From Gemmatimonadota bacterium (GTDB lineage: Bacteria > Gemmatimonadota > Gemmatimonadetes > Longimicrobiales > RSA9): a stretch of DNA of 46,549 bases. The notes beneath the pieces were generated by a model. The model searched no databases, had not been told where the DNA came from, and saw only the letters and a list, made by a program, of their open reading frames with translations. The stretch covers positions 1-46,549 of the forward strand of contig JBDLIA010000017.1 of assembly GCA_039715185.1 (NCBI GenBank). The letters run 5' to 3'. Shown piece after piece: positions 30,578-37,557 of this stretch; positions within the stretch are counted from its first letter, which is position 1; each line of letters opens with the position of its first letter. A program made the position numbers and the translations under genes.

Positions 30578-31510
30578 ATGGGCCCGTTCCACGACGGAGA
30601 GCTTGAGGTCCAGGAGCGCGTCGGGGTGCGCCACCAAGCGGACCGCGTCGGCAACTCCATTCACGACGGCCTTCCCGAGGTCGCGGCGGACTTTCTTCGC
30701 ACCGCGCCGCTGATCGTGACGGGACTGCTGGACCCCCGGGGCCGGCCGTGGGCGGCGCCCATCGCCGGCCTCCCCGGCGCCGTGGATGTGCCGGACGAGC
30801 GCACGCTGGTCCTGCGACCGGACGCGGTCTCGGCCTTGCTGCCCGAGGGCTCCCCGGCGCCCGGAGACGTGATCGGCGTCATCGCGTTGGAGCCGGCCAC
30901 GCGCAGGCGTGTTCGGATCAACGGGAGGGTCGCGTCGGCTGTGGCCGGAGAGGTCGTCGTCGCGGTGGAGCAGGCTTACGCCAACTGCCCGAAGTACATC
31001 CAGAAGCGGGTAGTCGCCGTGCGACCATCGACCGATGGCGGCCATTCCATCACCCGGGGAAGTGCCGGAGGTGCCCGACCGGCTGGAGGCGCAACGCTAT
31101 TCGCCGACCAGCGGAGGCGCATCGAGGCGGCCGACACGTTCTTCATCGCCTCGGCCCACCCCGACCTGGGCGCGGACGCTTCGCACAGGGGAGGGCTACC
31201 GGGCTTCGTCAGCGCCACTGAGGCCGAGATCTCCTGGCCCGACTACCCCGGCAACCGGATGTTCAACACCCTGGGCAACCTCGCGGCCCATCCGCGGGCC
31301 GGACTCCTCTTCCTGGATTTCGAGACGGGCGACACGCTGCGCGTTACGGGCACCACGCGAATCGCCTGGAACGCGCCGGGTGACGCCGACGCCGGTCGGA
31401 TCGGCCGCCGCGTGACGCTATCCGTGGAGAGGGTTATCGAGACGGCCGGAGAGCTGCCGCTGGCCTTCGAGCTGCTCGAGTACTCGCCGCACAATCCCGC
31501 GCTGGGCTAG
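30578..31510 (+). CDS. Pyridoxamine-5'-phosphate-oxidase-like (FMN split-barrel) protein
   Basis: ATG 30578 begins a 310-aa protein with two split-barrel halves. The first is about residues 35-145 (LIVTGLLDPRGRPWAAPIAG, VEQAYANCPKYIQKR). The second is about 170-300 (FFIASAHPDLGADASHRGGLPGF, YPGNRMFNTLGNLAAHPRAGLLFLDF, LRVTGTTRIAW). The second half has the typical FMN-binding loops. Such proteins reduce or oxidise small substrates with flavin. Its N-terminal 30 residues (FHDGELEVQERVGVRHQA) are also typical of this group. Confidence 0.87.
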   Translation: MGPFHDGELEVQERVGVRHQADRVGNSIHDGLPEVAADFLRTAPLIVTGLLDPRGRPWAAPIAGLPGAVDVPDERTLVLRPDAVSALLPEGSPAPGDVIGVIALEPATRRRVRINGRVASAVAGEVVVAVEQAYANCPKYIQKRVVAVRPSTDGGHSITRGSAGGARPAGGATLFADQRRRIEAADTFFIASAHPDLGADASHRGGLPGFVSATEAEISWPDYPGNRMFNTLGNLAAHPRAGLLFLDFETGDTLRVTGTTRIAWNAPGDADAGRIGRRVTLSVERVIETAGELPLAFELLEYSPHNPALG

Positions 31511-31590
31511 CGAGAACGTGCTCCGGCAGCACTGAAACTTTATCCGCCGCAGTACGTGGTGCCCCTCGGGTGGAGTCTGGCTGCTCGCCT

Positions 31591-31644
31591 AACAGAACCT
31601 CTCCTGTTCGACTGTTCGAGCCTCTGTTATGCAACTATATAACA
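31591..31644 (+). promoter_or_regulatory. Repeat-rich promoter and probable operator of the GntR-type gene
   Basis: AACAG (31591-31595) and CTGTT (31604-31608) are an inverted repeat. CTGTTCGA occurs twice in tandem (31604-31611, 31612-31619). TGTTAT (31625-31630) and ATAACA (31639-31644) form a perfect inverted repeat over a TATATA that could be the -10 box, only 6 nt before the ATG, implying a leaderless message and autorepression. Confidence 0.55.
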
Positions 31645-31647
31645 CGG

Positions 31648-32694
31648 ATGACCGCGCTCGATCGGCACTCGCCGGTGCCCCTCTATCACCAACTCGCGGA
31701 GGCTCTCCGCTACCGGATCGCGACCGGCGTCATCCAGCCGCGCGCGACCCTGCCCTCTCTTCGACGCGCGTCGGCCCTTTGGGGGTTGAACCTGCACACC
31801 GTACGCAAGGCGTACGCGGAGCTGGAGCGGCTCCGGTTGGTCGCGACGCACACGCGACGAGGCACCGTCGTGCGGCCGCAATCGGAGACGGAGGCCGATC
31901 GGGCCACTTCCCTCCAGGGGTTTCTCAACCGCACCCTGGCCGAAGCGCGCGAGGAGTGGGGGCTCACCTCGCAGGAGTTGATCAACCTGCTGCGTCAAAC
32001 CAGGCGGGCGAGTCCCGGCGAGCCGGTCTGGGTGGTGGAGTGCAGCGCATCCCAGGCGGCCGACCTCGCCGATCAGCTCGTCGAGCGGTGGGCGGTCGAC
32101 GCCAGACCCTGGAGCCTGGACCAGCCCGGGGAGCCTCCCGAGGGGCTCCTCCTGGTGTCGCTGTTCCACACCAACGACGTCCGCTCCAGGTGGCCATCCC
32201 GCTTCTCCGAGGCTCGCTTCGTCGCCATCCACCCCGACCCGGATCTGGCCGATCAACTGCCCGCGGCGCTCAAGGCGGCGTTTCGCGTGGCGGTGGTGGA
32301 GCGCGACGCGCAGATGGCGACCAACATCGCCGCCGACCTCGGCGCGATCCTGCCGTCGAAGCGGTTCCTGATCGAGACGCACGTGGTCGAGGGCCCTGCG
32401 GAGGCGTTCGACTCCGAGTACGACTTCCTGCTATTTGCTCCCCGGATCTGGGGATCCCTCGATGACGCTATGCGGTCCGACGCGCGCGCGTTCGAAGTCC
32501 GCTACCGGTGGGAATCCAGAGATCTGGGGCGGCTGGCGGACGAGTTGGACTGGGCGTTGGCCGACTCTCCGAGCCCCGAGGCGCGTCGCCCCATCGTGCT
32601 CGGCGGACGAGCAGCTCAGGGAAGCAGTCAGATCGATGGACCCGTGGGCCCGGCCATGGCCAGGCGGGCGACACTCAACCAGGGACAAACATGA
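31648..32694 (+). CDS. GntR-family regulator with a long unassigned C-terminal domain
   Basis: ATG 31648 gives 348 aa. Residues about 5-72 are a GntR winged helix (PLYHQLAEALRYRIATGVIQ, LPSLRRASALWGLNLHTVRKAY, THTRRGTVV). The next 40 residues form a helical linker. Residues 120-300 alternate strands and helices (VWVVECSASQAADLADQLV, LLLVSLFHTNDVRSRW, RFVAIHPDPDLADQL), recalling a periplasmic-binding-like or Rossmann effector fold. It is not one of the FadR, HutC or MocR domains I recognise. The stop overlaps the next ATG by 4 nt, so it is coupled to the SMP-30-type lipoprotein gene. Confidence 0.85.
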   Translation: MTALDRHSPVPLYHQLAEALRYRIATGVIQPRATLPSLRRASALWGLNLHTVRKAYAELERLRLVATHTRRGTVVRPQSETEADRATSLQGFLNRTLAEAREEWGLTSQELINLLRQTRRASPGEPVWVVECSASQAADLADQLVERWAVDARPWSLDQPGEPPEGLLLVSLFHTNDVRSRWPSRFSEARFVAIHPDPDLADQLPAALKAAFRVAVVERDAQMATNIAADLGAILPSKRFLIETHVVEGPAEAFDSEYDFLLFAPRIWGSLDDAMRSDARAFEVRYRWESRDLGRLADELDWALADSPSPEARRPIVLGGRAAQGSSQIDGPVGPAMARRATLNQGQT

Positions 32695-33734
32695 CGGAAG
32701 ATTTCATGACCGCCGGCCCGCTCGGGCCGTTCGCGTGGCGACGCACCCCCGCGTTGCTCGTGGCGCTGGTGGCCGGCGCGGGGACGGCCTGCGCCGAGGC
32801 CGATCAGCAGGCGGCCGAAATGCCGCCCGTGGAGGCCACCGCGTCCAGCCAGGACGAGCGCATCCTGGCCGCGCCCGGCACCATGTCGGACGGATCGCCC
32901 GTTGCGCCCCACACCACGGAGACGGTGGCCACCGGCATCGAGCTGGTGTCAGACGGGCTGATCGGGGGGATGTCAATCGACGCCGACGGCAACGTCTACA
33001 ACACCAACTTTCGCAACACCATCTGGCGCACGGCTCCCGATGGCACCACGACGGTCCTGAACGATGAGTTCACCGCCGCTTCGGGGAACTTCGCGCTGGC
33101 CAACGGTGACCTGATGCAGGGCGAATGGAGGGAGAACCGGATCTACCGGATCGACCCCGACGGTACCCGCTCGGTCTTCGCCGAGGGCGGCCTGGACGGC
33201 CCGGTGGGAATCGTGCAGCGGCCGCAGGGCGACTTCATCGTCGCCAACTCGCGGGGCGCCTTCCTGGCCCGCGTGCCCGCGGAGGGCGGCGAAGCAGAGG
33301 TGGCGCTGCGACACGGAAAGATGACCCAGCCCAACGGCGTCACCATCGACCCGGACGGCAACATCTACGTCGCCGATCTGGACGGTGGCATCGTGTTCAA
33401 GTGGACTCCGGACGGCGATGTCATCGAACTCGCCGAGCTGCCGGGCGGGGGCAACGCGCACAACGTGTACGCGGGCGGCGCGCTGTACGTGAACAAGATC
33501 TGGGACCACGTGATCTACCGAGTGGACCTGGAGACCGGCGCCTACGGCATCGTCACGGGCACCGGCCACCCCGGCTACGAGGACGGCCCGACCGGCACGG
33601 CCACGATCGAGGAGCCCAACGGTATCGCGACGAACGCCGCCAAGGACGTGGTCTACTTCAATACCCACCGCGGCAAGATGTTCGAGGCGCCCGGCAGGGT
33701 GATCGTGCGGCGACTGGTGTTGCCGGCGTCGTAG
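32691..33734 (+). CDS. SMP-30/gluconolactonase-like propeller lipoprotein
   Basis: ATG 32691 overlaps the GntR stop (ATGA). The 347-aa product has a lipoprotein signal (ALLVALVAGAGTAC). It then has propeller blades with alternating DG turns: MSIDADGNVYNTNFRN, YRIDPDGTRSVF, VTIDPDGNIYVADLDGG, VFKWTPDGDV and GYEDGPTGTATIEEPNGI. That is the six-bladed SMP-30/NHL design, which usually hydrolyses lactones or binds sugars and peptides extracytoplasmically. A paralogous gene starts at 260 on the other strand. Co-transcription with a GntR regulator suggests ligand-controlled expression. Confidence 0.88.
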   Translation: MTEDFMTAGPLGPFAWRRTPALLVALVAGAGTACAEADQQAAEMPPVEATASSQDERILAAPGTMSDGSPVAPHTTETVATGIELVSDGLIGGMSIDADGNVYNTNFRNTIWRTAPDGTTTVLNDEFTAASGNFALANGDLMQGEWRENRIYRIDPDGTRSVFAEGGLDGPVGIVQRPQGDFIVANSRGAFLARVPAEGGEAEVALRHGKMTQPNGVTIDPDGNIYVADLDGGIVFKWTPDGDVIELAELPGGGNAHNVYAGGALYVNKIWDHVIYRVDLETGAYGIVTGTGHPGYEDGPTGTATIEEPNGIATNAAKDVVYFNTHRGKMFEAPGRVIVRRLVLPAS

Positions 33735-33770
33735 GTGTCAACCCCTTGGACGACTCATGAGGCGACCGAT

Positions 33771-35315
33771 ATGCATCTAGGACTCTTGCGGCAAAGTCGC
33801 ACATATGTAGTGGCCTCTGCCGCCTTGCTTACGGTTCTCTGGGGTTTTCGCGCCGGCAGCCAGGCGACCACGGCGGTATACGGGAGTACCAGCCCGCCCG
33901 TCGCGATTGACGGGATGGCCGCCGACGCTACTTCGGCGGCGCACGCTTCCGCCACTCTGGCGGCGGTGTATGCGTCCAGCGGTGTACCGGGCATCGCGGC
34001 AGCGGTGTCGGTGGATGGTGAGGTGGTCTGGGAGGAGTACCTCGGCCTGAGCGACGTGGAGGCCGCGATCCCGGTCACCCCCGAGACCAGATTCCGGATT
34101 GGTAGCGTATCGAAGGCGGTCACCACCGTCGCCTTGTCCAGGCTCTGGCAGGAGGGTCGGATCGACCTCGATGCGGACGTGCGCAGGTACGTGCCCGAGT
34201 TCCCTGGCAAGGACGCGGTCATCACGCCGCGTCTTCTGGCGGGTCATCTGGGCGGAATCCGCAACTACGAGCAGAAGGACTTCGCCGACTCGAGCCATAT
34301 CGACCGCCGCCACTTCGCCGAGACCGCCGATGCACTGGCGATCTTTGCCGATGATCCGCTCGTCGCCACGCCAGGCCACGGCTACCACTATTCCGTCTTC
34401 GGCTACACGCTTCTCTCGGCGGCGATGGAGGGCGCAGCTCGGAAGCGCTTCCTGTCGCTTCTCGATGACCTCGTTATCGAGCCGCTCGACCTCGGACACA
34501 CCGGCGCCGACTCCGCCGGCATCCCGGGCCGGGCCGTGGCCTACGAGCGCAGCTCGGAGGACGGCTTATCGGTCGCCGAGCCGCTGGATTTCAGCTACAA
34601 GTGGGCCGGTGGCGGGCTACACTCGAGCGTCCGCGACCTGGCGCGACTGGGGTCGGCGCTGCTCGAACCCGATTTCCTGTCCCCCGCGGCCCTGGCGCTG
34701 CTTACCACGACCCAGACGACCAGCAGCGGCGAGTCCACGGAGGTAGGCCTCGGCTGGCGCCTGGGCACGGACTCTCGCGACCGGCTTTTCATACACCATG
34801 CGGGGAACATCTCCGGAGGCCGTGCGGTCGTGTTGCTCTATCCCGCGCAGGGCGTGTCCGTAGCTATTACGTCCAACCAGGCCCTCGCGCCGCTGATGAT
34901 CGAGTCCACCGCCCAAGTCCTCGCCGAAGCCTTCTTGCTGGGGCGTGAGGGACGGCGGTTCACCCGCATGCGCCCAGTGGCGAGTTTCGAGTACACGTGG
35001 ATGGCCCGCGGCACGGAGCACGCTGGCAGTCTGCGCTACTGTACCGACCAGGCCGACGACCGGATCGATCTACACCCCGAGCTCGGCCAGTGGGCCGCGA
35101 GACTGGGATCTCCGCTGCCCGAGGGAGGCGCTCCCGTCCTCCCCATGCTCCAAGCTGGAAACACCGCGTTCATCCCCGTGATCACCCCGGCTGGAGCCTT
35201 TGCCATCGACGTCGTCTTGGGCGCTGACGACTCACTTTCCGGCGCGGTCAGCGGACAGTACGTGAGAGTGGCTGGTCCATTCCAGGCCGAGAGATCGGAT
35301 TCGATCTGCCGATAG
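33771..35315 (+). CDS. Serine hydrolase of the class C beta-lactamase/AmpC-like family
   Basis: ATG 33771 has GAGG 8 nt upstream and starts a signal peptide (TYVVASAALLTVLWGF). The 514-aa product carries S112-V-S-K115 (the acylation Ser and Lys), Y207-S-V209 in place of the usual YxN, and H343-A-G345 as the KTG-like box. The Asn of YxN is replaced by Val, so turnover may differ from penicillin-recognising enzymes; an esterase or D-peptidase role is more likely than resistance. A beta-rich C-terminal domain begins near 405. Its 3' end overlaps the convergent membrane-protein gene by 68 bp. Confidence 0.88.
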   Translation: MHLGLLRQSRTYVVASAALLTVLWGFRAGSQATTAVYGSTSPPVAIDGMAADATSAAHASATLAAVYASSGVPGIAAAVSVDGEVVWEEYLGLSDVEAAIPVTPETRFRIGSVSKAVTTVALSRLWQEGRIDLDADVRRYVPEFPGKDAVITPRLLAGHLGGIRNYEQKDFADSSHIDRRHFAETADALAIFADDPLVATPGHGYHYSVFGYTLLSAAMEGAARKRFLSLLDDLVIEPLDLGHTGADSAGIPGRAVAYERSSEDGLSVAEPLDFSYKWAGGGLHSSVRDLARLGSALLEPDFLSPAALALLTTTQTTSSGESTEVGLGWRLGTDSRDRLFIHHAGNISGGRAVVLLYPAQGVSVAITSNQALAPLMIESTAQVLAEAFLLGREGRRFTRMRPVASFEYTWMARGTEHAGSLRYCTDQADDRIDLHPELGQWAARLGSPLPEGGAPVLPMLQAGNTAFIPVITPAGAFAIDVVLGADDSLSGAVSGQYVRVAGPFQAERSDSICR

Positions 35316-36252
35316 TGTACCCGGGCGTCAACAGCCACCCCACGACGAGCCCGAAGAGGAAATTCGACGCGCTTACCTCCACCAGGTGCACCATCCTCAC
35401 GTCTACCGGAAGTATGGGGTTGGGCATCAGCAGGCCCGCGCTCATCAGCACCGAGAAGAGCACGCCGAGGGTCAGCGCGGTCTCCCAGCGGGGCCCCCTC
35501 ATCATGCGAACGATGGGCATGGCGATCGCCGCCCAGATCAGCCCCCGGCCAACCTGGGTCAGCAGGATGGTGCCGATGGACGGCATCTGGACGTTCTCGT
35601 AGAACTCCCGAATCGCGGGGGCGCGCCACGCGACGAAGACACCGAACAGGACGTAGAGGAGGACGTAGCTGAAAGAGATCGCGGGCAACCTCCAGGTCCA
35701 CGACCACGGGGTCAGCCGCAGACGCCTGTTCTCTTCCTCCGCGGGCGCACCGCCGCTGGAGTCGTGCCTGCCGAAGATCCGCACGACTATGGGGGCGAAC
35801 GCCGCGAAAGTGATCAGGTGCAGGATGAACACCGGTCCGATGCTGTCCGCCGGCACTTCGCGCAGGTTGAAGATGACGAGCTCGATCCAGGGCAAGACGA
35901 CGATGATACCGGCCAGCGCCACGAAGGTCGCGGCGGCCAGCGACCTGCCTAGCCAGCGTGAGCGCATCACCGGGTGAGCCAGCGCCGCCGAGTAGAGCAG
36001 CGCGACGGCCACGTTGGCCCCGAGCACGCGTGGATCGCCCAGCTCGCTGGGTAGCCAGTCGCCGAGCGATGGAACGAACAACCCCAGCAGCGCGCCGATA
36101 ACGCCGGTCAGGACCAGATAGACGAGGGCGGAGACGCCTATCCTCAAAGCTACCATCTCTACGCGCAGGCGCCCGCCGGGCGACGTCGCCCCGCGCGCAA
36201 TGTTCCGATCGGCTCGCGCCAATCCCGTTTCAGTCTCTGTTGCCGACATCAT
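35248..36252 (-). CDS. Polytopic membrane protein linked to a PadR regulator
   Basis: ATG 36252 overlaps the PadR stop codon (ATGA), with GAGGAGG just upstream. The 334-aa product has about eight transmembrane helices, a cytoplasmic loop around residues 165-180 (DSSGGAPAEEENRRLR) and no transport signature. I do not recognise a family. PadR-controlled partners are often drug or lipid transporters or membrane-stress proteins, which is the only functional hint. It overlaps the convergent serine hydrolase gene by 68 bp. Confidence 0.78.
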   Translation of the reverse strand: MMSATETETGLARADRNIARGATSPGGRLRVEMVALRIGVSALVYLVLTGVIGALLGLFVPSLGDWLPSELGDPRVLGANVAVALLYSAALAHPVMRSRWLGRSLAAATFVALAGIIVVLPWIELVIFNLREVPADSIGPVFILHLITFAAFAPIVVRIFGRHDSSGGAPAEEENRRLRLTPWSWTWRLPAISFSYVLLYVLFGVFVAWRAPAIREFYENVQMPSIGTILLTQVGRGLIWAAIAMPIVRMMRGPRWETALTLGVLFSVLMSAGLLMPNPILPVDVRMVHLVEVSASNFLFGLVVGWLLTPGYTIGRSNPISRPGMDQPLSRTVR

Positions 36253-36797
36253 TCCTCCTCGAACTCACTGAGCGCCCGCCTGGCCCACCGCGCGTGCGCC
36301 TCGTACGACTCGATGCCACCCTCCAACGCCAGGCGGCCGTGCCGGCCTGCTTTCTGGGTCACCTCCACCAGGATCTGCTTCAGCTCGACGAGGTAGGTCT
36401 CGATCTGATCCAGCAGGCTGGCCAGGAAGACCCGCGTGGCGGGGACGTCGCCGAAGTCTCCGAGGAAGGCGAAGCGCAGCATCAACTCGTCCATGCGGAC
36501 TTCGATGTCGCGCCTCGTCATGTCCTGTCCCAGCCAGGTCCTCAGGGCCTCGAGCCCCGCTTTCGTGGGTCGATAGGTGCGCGATCGCTTGAGCGGCCCG
36601 TCCGAGCGGACGGACCCGATGATGAGCCCCTGCTCTTCGAGCCTCCGAAGCGCCGGGTAGATGGCACCCGGGCTGCTGCTGTAGTTCCCCATCGGTGAGT
36701 CGGCGAAGAACTTCCGCAGCGCGTAGCCGGTCTGCTCCCTCTGGTGCAGGAGACCGAGCAGCGCGTAGCCCAGCGTGGTGGTGGGTGGCTTGTTCAT
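36249..36797 (-). CDS. PadR-family transcriptional regulator
   Basis: ATG 36797 begins a 182-aa protein with a PadR winged helix (LGYALLGLLHQREQTGYALRKFF, SPGAIYPALRRLEEQGLI, YRPTKAGLEALRTWL) and a C-terminal dimerisation helix bundle (VFLASLLDQIETYLVELKQIL), as in the PadR-s1/AphA-like type. It is probably autorepressing: a 12-bp palindrome begins 12 bp upstream of its start. It is translationally coupled to the membrane-protein gene, a common regulator-target arrangement. Confidence 0.92.
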   Translation of the reverse strand: MNKPPTTTLGYALLGLLHQREQTGYALRKFFADSPMGNYSSSPGAIYPALRRLEEQGLIIGSVRSDGPLKRSRTYRPTKAGLEALRTWLGQDMTRRDIEVRMDELMLRFAFLGDFGDVPATRVFLASLLDQIETYLVELKQILVEVTQKAGRHGRLALEGGIESYEAHARWARRALSEFEEE

Positions 36798-36808
36798 GTG
36801 ATACGAAA

Positions 36809-36820
36809 CGTACTAGTACG
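36809..36820. promoter_or_regulatory. Putative PadR operator
   Basis: CGTACTAGTACG is a perfect palindrome upstream of the PadR gene, flanked by further TACGA/TCGTA repeats (TACGAAACG on one side, AATCGTACTA on the other). Its location at the regulator's own promoter fits autoregulation. Confidence 0.55.
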
Positions 36821-36863
36821 AATCGTACTATGCAAGCCTCGAGTTGATTGGACGTGCCACAAG

Positions 36864-36898
36864 GAAGGGGGCGGCCACCAGTCGCGACCGCCCCCTTC
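36864..36898 (-). terminator. Strong GC hairpin downstream of the NTF2-like gene
   Basis: GAAGGGGGCGG (36864-36874) pairs perfectly with CCGCCCCCTTC (36888-36898) across a 13-nt loop, 11 bp beyond the stop of the minus-strand gene at 36910. The U-rich tail is weak (CTTGTGG on the minus strand), but its size and position support transcription termination. Confidence 0.7.
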
Positions 36899-36909
36899 GT
36901 GTAGGATTC

Positions 36910-37383
36910 CTAGCTATCCAGCGTGATGATGTCGACGCGGAGCAGGAGCCAGCCTCGATCGGTCTTCCTCCAGACCTCGGCCAGCGCCGCCTTCGAGGTG
37001 GAACGATCGCCGTCCGGTCCCTCGTAGGTCTCTTCCACGATGCGGCGGGTGAAGGCGAAATCGCCGACCACGCGAACCTCGAGGATCTCGGCCGATCGGT
37101 CGGCGACGCGCCAGCCGTCACCGTACCACTCGCGTACGCCCTCCACCCAGGTGTCCTTGGTGTTCAGCACACCCCCGCCCAGAGTCCAGCGACTGAAGTC
37201 ATCGGCCAGTACGGCGTCATATGCCTCCGGGCCGCCGCCGCCGGGCGCGGTGGCCTCAGACAGGCGGTCGATGGACGCCAGGACCTCTTTCTGGTCGGCG
37301 TTCCAGGCGGCCTGCGCCGACCCGTGGGAGGGCACGGCCGCGAGGATGAACACGGCGGCGGACAGGCGGTGAATCGGTCTCAT
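36910..37383 (-). CDS. Secreted NTF2-like/DUF4440 protein
   Basis: ATG 37383 has AGGAGA about 10 nt upstream. The 157-aa product has a signal peptide (SAAVFILAAVPSHGSAQA) followed by an NTF2-like domain: EVLASIDRLSEATAPGG, AYDAVLADDFSRWTL, FAFTRRIVEETYEG, and a C-terminal WRKTDRGWLLLRVDIITL. It is probably periplasmic, with unknown function. A strong hairpin follows its 3' end, suggesting a monocistronic unit. Upstream, 37384-37557 holds no gene, only the 5' region of this gene and the 3' flank of the S9 peptidase. Confidence 0.85.
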   Translation of the reverse strand: MRPIHRLSAAVFILAAVPSHGSAQAAWNADQKEVLASIDRLSEATAPGGGGPEAYDAVLADDFSRWTLGGGVLNTKDTWVEGVREWYGDGWRVADRSAEILEVRVVGDFAFTRRIVEETYEGPDGDRSTSKAALAEVWRKTDRGWLLLRVDIITLDS

Positions 37384-37557
37384 CTTTGCTTTCTCCTGGG
37401 TTTGTAAACGGCGGTCGGAAACGTGGCTCCCGTCGATCGGAACGAAGGTGTCGTTCGGGTGGACTCCCGTGGTCCGGATCCCGACGGGAATCCGTGTGAG
37501 TTCTGTCAGGAAAAGTGGGGACCCCGCCCGACGGTGTCGCCGAGATCGTGCGCCTGC

